DNA of 64,000 bases from assembly GCA_958510875.1 (NCBI GenBank), contig OY294067.1, positions 151,664,962 through 151,728,961 of the forward strand, read 5' to 3'. Under the pieces are notes generated by a model, which saw only the letters and a list, made by a program, of their open reading frames with translations, did no database searches and was not told the origin of the DNA. This DNA comes from Endomychus coccineus. Lineage: Eukaryota > Arthropoda > Insecta > Coleoptera > Endomychidae. Numbering within the stretch: position 1 is the first letter of the stretch; each line of letters starts with the position of its first letter. This document shows positions 21,340-32,780 of this stretch, in pieces. The translations under genes were made by a program, and so were the position numbers.

Positions 21340-22140
21340 AAGTGGAATAATAATAATAATAAAAAAAAGATTTATTTGTAATAAATAAATATGCTCAATT
21401 AATTACATAAATACGTTTCTCACAAATAAATTATGATAATCACAAAAGAAAATTCTTGTATGTTATGAAAATTATGAAATAGAGCTATACTAGAATGCAT
21501 TACAAAATATTTCGATTACAGTAACATTTTAGATCAGTAATATTTATTAGAACAACAGTTTATGACAACTAAATAACTAAAATAAAAATGAAAACCGTGA
21601 TTCTTGAAAATATACATAATGAAGTAATAGTACCGTTTTAAATTATTTGTGTATTCACCTAATGGAATTAAACCTTTTTTGTTTATTTTGATACTTCATA
21701 ATAGTTTGTCAGATCAATTTTTGAATGTATAGCGAATCTATGCCTAGAGACAATGTAATTGAATAAATTAATTTCAAAACTTCTGAAATACTTCGAATTA
21801 ACAATATTTTGTGGTAAATCATTGAATAACTTAGGAGCTAAAAAGGTATAAGATCTCTGTCCAAATGTTTTATTTGCAAAAGGATGTAAAGGATATTTTT
21901 TTCCATATCTGGTATTATGTTCATATTAATTTAAATTTGCGAGTCTTTTTTTAAGATACTCTCTCTGTAAAACTTTGTAATAAGAAAGCTGTCTGATATC
22001 TAATAGTTTTGGATTTTTAAATAAATTGTCTGATGTAGAATAAAACGATTCTCTAAGTAATATACGAATAAACCATTTTTGTATAATTTCTAATGAGTGT
22101 ATGTGATTTTTGGTTACGTCACCCCAAGATAGCAATCAAT
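21340..22140 (-). mobile_element. LINE 3' end with (ATT)n tail
   Basis: Minus-strand coding end (21926-22135) contains LSWGDVTKNHIHSLEIIQKW, then FKNPKLLDIRQLSYYKVLQR. This is the post-RT region of CR1/Jockey-group LINEs (pattern WG......I..LQK..IR.I....., then LKILDIRQL). About 580 bp of 3' UTR follows, and the element ends near 21340 in an ATT-rich repeat (minus strand TATTATTATTATTATT). The LINE at 37.3-39.1 kb has the same type of tail. Confidence 0.7.
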
Positions 22141-24320
22141 ACCGTAGATGCGATTCTACTAGCAAATAATATAAAGTTTTCAAATGTTTCAAATCTAGAA
22201 CTTTTTTTGAATGTTAAACTCAGGCAATGAATTTTTATATAAACCAAAAGGCATAAACACGGAATAGCATGGGTGTTTAAATATAGCTTGTTATGTCTCT
22301 AATGAACTAATTCTTAGCAAATCACTTGACAAATAATTGTTCATAAGTTATGCTTTAGTAAATATTGTTGTTAAATATTACAAATTGTTACATTGAGAGA
22401 CTTTTATTTATTACTCTTTGAATAGTGTATGTTCTAACATTTTTTTAATTTTGCGGTTTATAACTTCTAGGTAGGACCATTGCTCACATAAACATTGGTG
22501 ATACATTAAACTGAGTCACAAAAAGAGAAAATCCAATACTTGCCGCAATGCTACGAAATATGAATATTATATTTATTATCATATAATAATATTTTTCTTT
22601 TCCATTTGTCTTCTGAAAAGTGTCAGCAAATGCAACCTCACGATTCGACTCTTCAACATTTGACAATAAACACAATAGGCATTAACCAAAGTCTGAACGT
22701 ATTTTACGTGATTTAGTTTGCAAAATTAGAATATAAGTTGTTACAAATGTTATTTTGTACTCGTATGCAAAAATGCATCAGAAACTATTTTCTACACTAT
22801 TTTAAATAATGTGTTGACCACCGGAAAAAATGGTTCGAATTGTGTCAACGCAAAGACAATCCAAATTGATGTTGCAAAAATCATTTTTAATGTAAGTATT
22901 GACCATTAATATACATTTTTTAAATCTTTAGTGTCAATTGTCCCAAAAGAGTTGATATAACTGTGGAAGAATCATGAATTGAGAATAGAATCAGTCATTA
23001 TGTGATGAAAAGTTCGATTTTCACTAGTTTAATATGAATTGCAGTTGAAGGTCGACCTAGAAAATTATGTTACATATTCTTCAATCGGAAGACCAATTAA
23101 ATAGTAGGTACCACATGTGGTACCTACCAAAGTTTTTCTCTTTCCAAGCAGACCATGCCTGCTGGTGCAATAATTAAATCACGGAACGCTACTGAGAAGC
23201 TAAGAAGGAAGAGTCTCATGGTGTAAATTCTGACAAATCCATTTTCCATTATCACTTTCGTCTTATAGCAGCTTTCTTGAATATATATTCGTTGAAGACC
23301 GAATTTACTTTATCAGACACTTCGATATGTAAAAAAGAATTGATATCGGAAAGAAATGTCATAGTCTGATTATGTGAAGTTGAAATGCCAGCGAGGAATG
23401 TGCATGTGATTTTGAGCAATAGCTTAACAGTAGAAAAAGGTTACTCATCTCAGTTTACATATTATAACTATGCAATTCGAAAGCATGCATTTAAATTTGT
23501 TATTGTAATGGATTTAAAATTCAGTATTCCATTATTATACTTAGCATACTGGAAATTACAAACGGGAAACAGCCGATCGTTAGCTGCAGCTGGGTACCAG
23601 CACTGCACCAAAAATGGATAATCTATCAGATTACCTATTCATTGGCTGCACTTAATGACAAGAGAATTCCGCTGATTCCTCGGATTATTTCTGGCAGTCA
23701 GATATTTTTCTTCTGTTCACGTTTTTGAGGTATAACCTAAGCTTTTATATATTTTTTAATGCAAATTATAGTTGGATTTGACCTCTTTAAAAAGAAGATG
23801 TTTTTCTGATTTCAACGATATATAACATAATGGGTCTAAAATAGTTACAGCATGAGGAAAAAATAAAATGTTTGATAGATTATCTTAATGAAGTTCTTTA
23901 AAAATAGGAAAAATAAAACAACATATAACTAAAAAACCTTTACTCAACAAATAATAACAATAGTAATAACATTCTTTTAATAGACCTATAATAAATATTG
24001 AAATATCGAAAACAACCTAACGGACATTACTTCAAATTGGTTTTCTCCTATCTCAACACATAGTTCGTTACGTCGTCTTACGCCATTCATTGCGTTAAAT
24101 ATATTAATGTTCGATATTTTTCTTGAAACAGTTTCGAACCTTTCTTTCAGTTCGACTACTGTTTTGCTTGGGCTTACATATATTTTATATATCCCCAGAA
24201 AAAATGATCCAAAGGCGTTAGGTCTGACGATCTTGGTGGTCACAAAAATGGTCCACTGGTATCTATTCACTTGTTAGTAAAGTCATTAACTTGGATAGTA
24301 GACTTCCGCGGATATCTAAT
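22141..24320. other. 2.2 kb without a recognisable gene, with a 24 bp palindrome
   Basis: No supported gene. Open frames at 22484-22675, 23385-23621 and 23986-24270 show no motif I know. The minus-strand frame at 23986-24270 includes SKTVVELKERFETVSRKI, which resembles the tail of mariner-neighbouring insect ORFs only vaguely. The perfect palindrome at 23104-23127 is listed separately. Confidence 0.45.
23104..23127. repeat. Perfect 24 bp palindrome
   Basis: GTAGGTACCACA is followed immediately by its reverse complement TGTGGTACCTAC with no spacer. The core contains nested GGTACC and ACATGT palindromes. Confidence 0.9.
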
Positions 24321-24324
24321 CGTG

Positions 24325-25036
24325 AAAAATCTTGGCTTCTGGATGAATTCCGCACCACAATAGCTCGACTTGATGCCGACGTTTCGCCAACCATTACAGG
24401 TGACATCTTCAGGACAGGCTTAAGACTTGAAACTGATTCTACTGGTTTCTGTAGCCGTAGTTATTGTAGGAAAAATTCTTCACGCTACACAGTTTACTGC
24501 CTTTATTCCGGTGGTTAACTCCGTTCTGGCATCTGACCCTGCCGTTGTGTGATCATGTGCGAAGTGGAATTTTCGAGGATGGGTTTCCAAATGTTGGGAA
24601 GGTAATATCCTGAGTCACGGTTTGGATTATTTGGATGTTTCAGGATTTCTATAGCAAGTTTGACACTAATCATCAAATCCTTTTCGAAAATAATGAAATC
24701 CTAGCCCGAGACCCAAACTTCCATCAGCAAAAATCCTAGAAGCTATAGAAATCCTAAAGCATCGAAAAAATTTAAACCGTGACCCTCCCAACATAAATTT
24801 CACTTCACGCATGATCACACAACGGCAGGGTCAGGTGTCAGAACATAATAAAGGAAGTGAACTGTGTAGCATGAATGATATTTCCTACAATAACTACCAC
24901 TACAGAAACCAGTATAGAATCAGTTTCAGTTCAAGCCTCAAGCCTGCCCTGAAGATGTCACCTGTAATGGTTGACGAAACGTCGGCATCAAGTAGAGCTA
25001 TTGTGACGCGGAATTCATCCAAAAGCCAAGATTCTC
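24325..25036. mobile_element. 0.7 kb fold-back with degenerate hammerhead-like core
   Basis: Arms 24325-24655 and 24742-25036 are inverted copies with some indels, sharing GGATGAATTCCGC/GCGGAATTCATCC, CAACCATTACAGGTGACATC and TGATCATG segments. The spacer is about 86 bp. Each arm holds a segment which, in one orientation, reads CCTGAAGATGTCACCTG, then GAAACGTCGGCATCAAG. This layout matches PLE-associated hammerhead segments but the core is CTGAAGA instead of CTGATGA. It sits just 5' of BEL1 coding sequence. It has no coding capacity. Confidence 0.65.
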
Positions 25037-25044
25037 AAGATTCT

Positions 25045-25493
25045 CAAAAGTTTCTTTATGATCATACAATTCATCGCCAGAGGTTCAAGTATTTACTGCT
25101 ATCAACCGCTAACATTGAGATTCTTGGTTGCAACAATAAGGTGCACGTAATTCGAGCATTGTTAGATTTAGCATCACAAGTTACTTCCATAACGACAGCA
25201 TTATGTAAACAATTGAAACTTAAAACTAATGTGGTTGGTGGTAGCAGGTTCAAATCAAATGGAATCTCCAATTAAGATGAAATGTGATGTCACAATAGGT
25301 TGGCAATATAATAACTTCTTGTCTTGCTTTGCTGTACCAAAACTAACGGGAAAACTTTCGAATTGGATTGTAGTCACCTCGAAAATAAATATTCCAAAGA
25401 TATGTCGATTGAAGAAAAGAACTGTGAATTATATTTTGAAGAAACCGTGAAACAACAACGGTCGCTTTACAGTTTCGATTCTCATAAAGGAAC
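25045..25493 (+). pseudogene. BEL1: Pao-type protease and following region
   Basis: The plus-strand frame reads RFKYLLLSTANIEILGCN, then HVIRALLDLASQVTSITTAL, then CKQLKLKTNV. This is the aspartic-protease-like region (DUF1758) of BEL/Pao pol. The catalytic D(S/T)(G/A)SQ block here is DLASQ. After a frameshift the next part, VPKLTGKLSNW, then KNCELYFEETVKQQ, is the conserved segment between protease and RT. The hAT element splits the gene at 25493, and the coding pattern resumes at 27362. Confidence 0.75.
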
Positions 25494-27353
25494 CAGTGGC
25501 GGCTCCTCGAAGGAGGCTAAGGAGGCTCAGCCTCCTCACCAATTTATCTTAATGATCATTCTCCATTTTATTTCCTGTTTCTCTGTTGATTTTTGAAATT
25601 TTACAATTAATTCCTCGTTCTCAGTAGCTATTTTTAATCTGGCAGTGCCCTGAGGCTAGACTCTGTATATATTTCAAACGCTGAGCATGTGTTGTTCAAC
25701 GCAGTTGCCGTTTTTCCGACCAGTCCGAACGCCAACTGGGTAAATCAGCGAAAACGGCAACACCCTCTGGAGGCTAGCCTGCGGCAGCCGCTAGCAATCT
25801 ATGACATACGAAACGTGCGTTCTGCCGACTGATAATTAGGTCAGTCAGTGCTTGTTTGTTTATGTGTTGTCACGCCAATTAAGGTTAGATTGTTGTGTGT
25901 TGTAAATTTAAAATGAGTGTTAGTGAGTTAGTTGCTGCCTTTTAGAAAATCTATTTAGTGAATTAACATATGATAAAAGTGTTTCTTTTGAATAAACGGC
26001 CTTTACCGGGTTTGAAAGGATTAGTAATGTCAGGTAACTATCAAAATCGATCATTTAATACTAATAGTAGTATTGACAAGACGAAGTTTGGAAAAAAATC
26101 ATTGATTTCCCTGTAATGCTCCAACTCGATGGAATTTTACACGTGCAGTATTTACCATCCATAAAAATGAAGACAAATTAATTGAAACATTTGATTTTGT
26201 ATTAAACAGTGATGACTTTTCAACAGATCAGGTTTCATTAAATGCTGCTGTTGGTTTAAAATCTTATTTAGAAAATGAAGAATTTTTGTTTTTTCTTGAT
26301 AATTTCAAATTAAGATTTGAACAAACTGATCTTATTTTTCAAATTTTACAACATAAATTCAAGAGATCGTTTGAAACATCTCATTGGAAAAATTTCAAGT
26401 TTCCGTGATACAGAATTTCATTTTAATATTTTATTTGAAAATTTTTCAACTGATGAGGCTCCTCCCGCGAGAAGGAGGAAAACATATAATTTGGTAGACA
26501 AGAAACTACATTAAGTATAAACAACTTTTTTATGAAATTTTAGATACTATTAAAGGTCAAATTGAGATTCGATTTTCCGATTTACATGAATTGAAGTTTT
26601 TTGAATTGACGAATAGAAGATTTTTCGAATCTTTTTCAAAAGAGTTCCCCAATACGCTTTTAACTTAGTTCTAAAATATAAATTTTTTGATAAAATAGCA
26701 CGGCACAATGAATTATGCGTTATATACCCGGATAAAGATATTTTAGGCCAGTATGACAGTCACGCCGATATGATAAAATATATGATAGACAATGATTTGC
26801 CACAAGTTTTACCTCAGTTTTATGAACTACTTTGTTTGACAGTCACCATTTCTGTCACGTCGGCATCGGTGGAGAGATCATTTTCTACTCTCAAACGAAT
26901 TAAAACATACATGCCAAATACAATGGGCCAAAATCGTTTATACAATGCTAGTTTAATATCTATTGAAAAAGATTTAGTAAAACACTTAAAACAAAATGAT
27001 ACATTTTTTGATAATATTATTGATCATTTTTCGCAAATTAAAGACCGAGAATTCCGTTGATATATAAAAAAAAATAATAGAATTAATAAAAAAAAAAAAA
27101 TATGAAAAATCCCAAAAAAAGAAAAAATATTAAAAATCCAAAAAAAATAAAAGACAAAAAACGAACAAAAAAATTTGTTGGCAAGAGAAACTCTGTACCT
27201 CCACGTTGGTTCTTGCTGGTTAACAATTAATTTTGTCACTGAAGTAGCTGGTACGGTCGCTGTGCAAAGGTTAAAAGGCTGTGAATAGAGTATATTTTTA
27301 CAAAAACGTTTTATGTCCAGCCTCCTCTCTCAAAAATTCAAGAGCCGCCACTG
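25494..27353 (+). mobile_element. Complete hAT DNA transposon, 1860 bp
   Basis: The terminal inverted repeats are CAGTGGCGGCTC (25494-25505) and GAGCCGCCACTG (27342-27353). Nearby AGCCTCCTC-type motifs occur at both ends in inverted orientation. The 8 bp flanks are AAAGGAAC (25486-25493) and AAAAGAAC (27354-27361), matching 7 of 8, as expected for hAT target duplications. The element interrupts BEL1 pol. Its transposase gene is broken (26150-27060). Confidence 0.95.
26150..27060 (+). pseudogene. hAT transposase, ZMYM1/DUF4371-like, broken
   Basis: Plus-strand pieces in shifting frames. KSYLENEEFLFFLDNFKLRF (about 26250-26310) comes first. RRKTYNLVDKKLH with its continuation to YKQLFYEILDTIKGQIEIRF (about 26470-26580) is next. 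The last is a clean C-terminal frame (26770-27060) with VTISVTSASVERSFSTLKRI, then NRLYNASLISIEKD. The last block is the hAT dimerisation domain (SVERSFS.LKRIK..LR), required for transposase assembly. It lacks the BED finger and most of the catalytic RNase H-like core. An A-rich run follows the stop. Stops and frameshifts show it is inactive. Confidence 0.85.
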
Positions 27354-27690
27354 AAAAGAACCTTATAAGTTAGGGGATTCATTCGAAAATGATAAAAGGC
27401 GTTTCTTTGCTCTAGAAAGAGATATCAACACAAATTTTAATCATTGTGTAATAAATACAAGCAATTTATGAATGAATATCGAGATCTAAATCATATGTCA
27501 CTGAAACAGAATGCTACCGCAACGGAACATTCCTAGAATATGCCGCATCACACAGTTATTGGTGAAGACAGCTTAGCGACAAAATTGCCTTTGACGCATC
27601 AACTGTTACTACGTCAGGATATTCTCTAAACAACCTGCAAATGGTTGGGCCTACGATACATAATGATTTGTTTTCAATAACTTTGCGCTA
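27354..27690 (+). pseudogene. BEL1: segment before RT and RT start
   Basis: After the hAT the frame reads KEPYKLGDSFENDKRRFFAL, then NTSNL and, past a stop, YRDLNHMSLKQN, the conserved block with LGDS...A..R and a LGHM-like motif. A shifted frame then gives IAFDASTVTTSGYSLNNLQM, followed by VGPTIHNDLFSITL: the RT fingers with VFDAS...SLN..L..GP. The match ends near 27690, before the RT catalytic motifs. Confidence 0.8.
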
Positions 27691-29299
27691 CAGAAAATAT
27701 GCCTAGTGCTTACGTATTCGCAGAGTATATCGAAAAAATGGACCGATAAATTTAAATCGCCTGGGGCCCAATTCTTGAAGTTGTGCGAATATTTTCGTAT
27801 ACGACCCCGTTCGCATACTAAACTTCTTGTACGATTAAAACTTGTTATTCCTGACGAGCGTGCGAGCGAAAGTTTTTGTTTCGTATATAACTAACTATTC
27901 TGGCAATGATGTAATAATACAGGTATGTCAACGTTTTCGACTTAAAATCCCTGAAAAAGCTTATCACAGAACCAAAACAATCACAATTTTCTCTGCATTC
28001 TATCTCACACCAGTATAATAATTACTTATAGTAGACATGACTTCAAGGTCAAGGGTCGGTAATGTCTCAAACGAACAAAAAAAAACGGGAAGTCACCAAA
28101 CACTGCTGACAGAAGTGAAAACTGACATTACGAAGTAACCAATTTATTTTATGTTATCTTCGAATTATTGTAGCATCCGAAATTACAATTTCATTATTTT
28201 TAAATGAAAATTAATATAATTAGTGTTTCTTTAGTTTTCACAACTGTCAGCATTTCAATCAACAATTATATACATTTTTATGTCTAATACTAAAAAACGT
28301 ATAATGGGCGGTACAATCCCTGTAAAGAGTATGAATGTAACCCGATAGCCATTATGATAAATACACATTATTTTATTTTCAAAACATATTATTTATTGAT
28401 ATTTACATCGATGTATATGAAAGTAATGTTAAACAACATTTTCTTCATTTGCGTTGTCATTATCGGTAACTTCGACGATACTTAAATTATTGAATTAGAT
28501 CCAAGCATGAAACATACTGTGGAATCAGGTGTGCTCATATATAAAAACAGGGTACTATTACCGATCATACATAATTTAATTATTACTTTTTACTCTGTAA
28601 TAATTAAAGTATGAGTTGTATTGCAAAAAAAGTCCATTTTTTCAGTTAGCATAAAAATATAACTTTCGTCTGCACGAGGACGGATGATTGAGTATACAGT
28701 GTATAGTGTGTATACGCAGTGTATACGTATACCTGTCCTGTATACCGTAATCGAGAGCACTGGCTCACACAGGCAGGCTCACCAACACCGGACAGATATG
28801 CACACCTGTGTAAGAGTATAGAGAGACTGCCTGACGCCTGACCCGAATCCCGCACGGCCGAAATTGCGCACGCAGCAGTATACATGTATATCTACAGCGT
28901 GACGGGACGTGACGGACTCATGGTTTTACCCCTCATCTGAAATAGCTCAACGTGCCTAAAGAAGTTTTCACTCCAAAAACTTTATTAATTCAATTTATAA
29001 ATTAGCATAAATGTCTAACTTTTTACCTTGCCAGACTCTGAACTGATGTTCACACAGTGTCTCAAACGGGTCATCTCGACCATCCAACTTGTACGAGGTC
29101 GTTCCGCAATAATTTCCATTGCCTCAACATCATCCCTCCGTTATAAAAATTCTATTTCATCTAATGCAGCCATTACCATCAAATTTTAATGGTAGAATAC
29201 TTGGGCGTTAGCATCCACATGAAGAATTACAAACTTACACTTTGAACACAGTTATACAGTAACATAGAGTACAGAGTACAGCGTCTGCTCTGTATCTAA
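27691..29299. other. 1.6 kb of unassigned sequence replacing BEL1 RT core
   Basis: BEL1 coding sequence stops near 27690 in the RT fingers and resumes near 29300 past the RT. About 0.6-0.8 kb of RT is therefore missing and unrelated DNA is present. The interval holds a GC-richer patch at 28640-28920 with many GTATAC-type palindromic steps and no gene I can support. The minus-strand frame 28646-28885 is Cys-rich without a known pattern. Confidence 0.5.
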
Positions 29300-29634
29300 A
29301 CTTTAGACGAAAAGACTGCAAACCAAATTGAATTTGACAAATGCAATGATAATATTAAAACGTTGGGCTTACAGTGGTTTAGTCAATGAGATCAATTAAC
29401 CTACAAATTGAACCTCACAGTTTAGAATGCAAAACCTTGACAAAACGGTCAGTTTTATCTTGTTCGCGAAGATTTATGATCCCTTGGGATTATTGAGTTC
29501 ATGCGAAATAAACATTTTCCTTCAAAAATCACAGTTAGAAAAACCAATATGGGATAAGTCATTTCCTACATCACTTCCTACTGAATGGTTCAGTTTCAGG
29601 AACCTACTGCCACAATTGAACCACCTAAGCTTGC
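29300..29634 (+). pseudogene. BEL1: region after RT (peptidase A17-like)
   Basis: The frames give DNIKTLGLQWFSQ, then a stop, then TVSFILFAKIYDPLGLLSSC, then KPIWDKSFPTSLPTEWFSFR. This is the conserved post-RT segment of BEL/Pao pol (TLG..W......F......TKR..LS..A.IFDPLGLLSP, and W...LP.....W..F). It ends where BEL2 has inserted, at the 5 bp duplicated site CTTGC (29630-29634). Confidence 0.85.
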
Positions 29635-29899
29635 TGTTGAATCCATAGTTTATATCTATGGTGTCTTCTGTGAACTGATATTTATATTTAACGCTTGGAT
29701 CCAAGCTCAATGTTCGATGCGTAAGGATCGTAAGTATGTTTTTTGATTTAGCTATTCAAGTAACGAATGTTTATGTCGTTTTTTCAGTCCATGTAGACAT
29801 ACAATCTTGTTGCTGTATTTTTAATAAAGTTATAACCATTTGGATTGGCAATTCGCTAAGGGAATTCACAACCCCAAGATCTAGCAGTGCTACCTAACA
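29635..29899 (+). repeat. 5' LTR of BEL2
   Basis: 265 bp. It shares TAGTTTATATCTATG, GTGAACTGATATTTATATT, TTTTTAATAAAGT and CTAGCAGTGCTACCT with the 3' LTR. It carries about 77 bp absent from the 3' LTR between GATGCGTA and CAATCTTG, containing GTAAGT (29730) and TTTTTTCAG (ending 29787). Another 12 bp (GGATCCAAGCTT-like) is also extra. TTGGTCCATTCGAGGAGG after the LTR (29904-29921) lies where a primer-binding site belongs. Confidence 0.88.
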
Positions 29900-30164
29900 T
29901 AAAATTGGTCCATTCGAGGAGGATTTGTGCCGAATTTTTCATGTAAAAGCCGCAAAAATTGGAGGTATAATAAGATACTGCAGCACCTATGTGAAGGTTA
30001 TTGCCGTCGTCTTATTTTTAATGTTACCTGGAAAATTTGTGACTTTCCATCATCAATTCACCCTTTTAATATAGATTCTATTGCCAATTTAGATGTGGAA
30101 TTACATTTCTGCACTTTTGCACACATAAGCTTATAATTACAAATTATATATACTTGTGTAAATT

Positions 30165-31070
30165 ATGGCTGAACCAGAGGATACTCTTAGAAACCTGGAG
30201 GTTCGTAGGGGGCAACTAAATACACAATTAAGCAGATTCGCTAGTTTTTTAGTCGATTCAAGGAATCACGAAAAAGTTACCGAAATACGTACCAGATAAG
30301 AAAAATTTGATAGAATCTTTGATACATTTAATGACATTGAATCAGAAATTGAACTTATACAATCATCCGATAGTTTGTAACAACTGGAAGAAAGAATGTT
30401 TTTGAAGAAAAAATATTTTCCGATTGTTGCGCAGGAAAAAGAGTTAATAAATATTCAAAAACTTACTAAGCCAATATCAAATGCATCTTTAAACTCGAAC
30501 ATGTTACCATCACTAACTAACATTCATTCAGGTGTACAGTTACAAGCCATGAAATTGCCAGAATTCAATGGTAATTATGACAGATGGGCTACTTTTAGAG
30601 ACACTTTTGTAGTTTTAATACATAACTCAAGTTTAAGTAACATTCAAAAGTATTATTATTTGCAAGCGTCGTTGAAAGGTGAGGCTGCGTCGGTGATTGA
30701 TTCACTGACAATTAATGACAGCAATTACTCAGTTGCTCTGGGACTTGCTACAGTCGCGATATTAGAACAAAAGGCTTACCATAGAATCCCATGTAAGGCA
30801 ATTATTTGATCTATCCAAGATTGTAAAAGAATCATCTAGTGCATTACGTTCATTCTTAGATAATTTTTTAAAACATTACTGGTCTTTAAAAAATTTGGGG
30901 GAGCCAGTAGAATCTTGGAGCACTATTTTAATCTATATGTTATTTTCGAAATTAGATGTAGCATCTAAAGAGAAGTGGAAGAATAAGAGTAATGATACGG
31001 TGGAATTAAATGTAGATGCTTTTATAAAATTCCTAACTGACAGATGTCAGTTGTTGGAAGCTATAACGTG
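30165..31070 (+). pseudogene. BEL2 gag with DUF1759-like region
   Basis: ATG at 30165 starts MAEPEDTLRNLEVRRGQLNT, a helical Gag N-terminus. A TAA at 30297-30299 interrupts it. The frame resumes as VQLQAMKLPEFNGNYDRWAT, then FRDTFVVLIHNSSLSNIQKY and YYLQASLKGEAASVIDSL, the conserved DUF1759 pattern of BEL/Pao (LP.F.G....W..F...F.........K...L...L.G.A). A further frameshift near 30790 leads into LRSFLDNFLKHYWSLKNLGE, then SKEKWKNKSNDTVEL. This protein would build the particle core. Confidence 0.85.
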
Positions 31071-31098
31071 ACGTAAAATAACCGATAAAACTTATTCG

Positions 31099-31902
31099 GT
31101 GAATTTTAATACGGATAAGTTTGAGTGTCCATTATGCAAACTGGATCATAATATTCAAAATTGCAAGGGTTTTGTGAAATTGACTCCCAGTAACAGATTA
31201 GCTGAAATAAAAAAGGTAAGAGCTTGCACTAATTGTTTGCGTGTTGGACATGGCAATAGGGATTGTCATTCCGGTGATTGTCGCATATGTCAAAAAAAGA
31301 CATCATACATTATTACACTTGGGTCCAAGAGACAATTCACAAAATGCAGCATCGTCTATTTCTACAAAGCACTCAGCTGATACTCAAGCACATGTCTTAT
31401 TGACAGGAGGAAATTCAGTGACAGCTTGTACAACTATTGTAAGGGTTCCTGATTATGAACCTACAACAGTAACAGTTACTCATTATCAGAATAATATGTT
31501 TGTTATTTTGTCTACTCCACTTGTGCAATTCCTTGATTCTCTAGGACAATCTGTTATAGTCAGAGCTTCACTGGATAAAGGATCACAATCTAATTCCATA
31601 ACTAAGAGCTTAAGGCGTAAACTGGAGTTGCCTATGATGTCCACCGCTGTGCCTATTTTGAGCATTAATGGTACTTCAAGTAATGTTTCACAAGTAATAT
31701 AGCTTCAGAGGTCAATTTAATGGTTGGTGCTTGTATATTCTATGATCTATTAATATTAGGTCAAATTAAAGTTGGTGTCCAAAAACCAATACTGCAAAAT
31801 ACTAAATTAGGTTGGGTGGTTGCTGGCCCAATGGCCGATTGCAATATAAGAGGTCGAGATTCTTTATGTAATATTGCACGGATGGATTTATTAGAAAATT
31901 AA
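31099..31902 (+). pseudogene. BEL2 zinc knuckles and protease
   Basis: Zinc-binding patterns CPLCKLDHNIQNC, CTNCLRVGHGNRDC and the start of CRICQKK lie at 31125-31310, the nucleic-acid-binding end of Gag. A frame change leads to SVIVRASLDKGSQSNSITKS, the DUF1758-type protease with catalytic block LDKGSQ in place of LDSGSQ. A second change leads to MVGACIFYDLLILGQIKVG and NTKLGWVVAGPM, the conserved stretch that closes this domain (D.L.G...........T.LGW...G). The Asp is kept in the catalytic block. Confidence 0.85.
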
Positions 31903-32229
31903 GTAGAAAAATTGATTGGAGGAATGTGACATTAAAAAAAACAATTCATACCACTGAAGAAGCAGATTGCGAGCAACATTTTCAAAATACTTTTAAATGC
32001 AGTTCAAGTGGCAGATTTACGGTAAAGTTGCCTTTCCGGGACAAGCGAAATACATTCGAAGAATTATTAAATTTGGCCAATAGCAGGTTTTGAAATTTAG
32101 AAAAAAAATTTCAGAAAAAACAGACTTTGTATGATACGTATATGACGGAATACTTAGATCTAGGTCATATGTCGCTAATCAGCAAACCAGTTGAAATAAA
32201 TAATCACGGTTGTTATTTGCCGCACCATT

Positions 32230-32760
32230 CATTGTGTAGTGAGAGAGCCCTCTGAAACTACTAAACTGTGCGTTGTTTTTGATGCTAGTGCTAAGACGAG
32301 CACAAATGTTTCATTGAATAATATTCTCCAGGTTGGTCCGAACATTCAAGAAGATATTTTTTTCATAATTTTACTTTTCCGTATTCATATTGTTGCGTTT
32401 ACTGCAGATGTAGCGAAAATGTATCGATGCATAGATATGCATGAGCAGGACCGAGAATAATAAATAATCGTTTGGCGTTTCAAGCCTACAGAGGGTTTAG
32501 ATCATTACAGACTTAATACGCTTACATACGGAACATCCCCAGCATGTTTCATTTCAAAAAGATGTCTAAAGCAATTTGCATTAGAAAATGAGATACAGTC
32601 TCCTATTGCTAGCCAAACCATTTTGAAAGACTTTTACATGAATGATTGGCTGGGTGATGCAGATGACGTGGACTCCGCCGCATCTTTGATACGGATGTAA
32701 CGCGTATATTAGGAGGTGCTAGATTTCATTTGCTACAATGGAAATCTAATGATAAATGTG
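32230..32760 (+). pseudogene. BEL2 reverse transcriptase, catalytic box altered
   Basis: KLCVVFDASAKTSTNVSLNN, then GPNIQEDIFFIILLFRIH form the fingers. VAFTADVAKMYRCIDMHEQD holds the motif A Asp (TADVAKMYR). After a stop and shift, PTEGLDHYRLNTLTYGTSPA, then CFISKRCLKQFA form motif B (YG...P). KDFYMNDWLGDADDV stands where the YVDD box belongs: the first catalytic Asp is replaced (YMND). RT would copy the element RNA into DNA; with stops and a damaged active site this copy cannot. Confidence 0.88.
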
Positions 32761-32780
32761 TCTGAGAAGCACAGGCAAGC

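Noticed and set aside
29721..29787. Intron lost from the BEL2 3' LTR
   Set aside because: The missing segment does not begin with GT and end with AG; a TA-bounded deletion or insertion fits the edges better.
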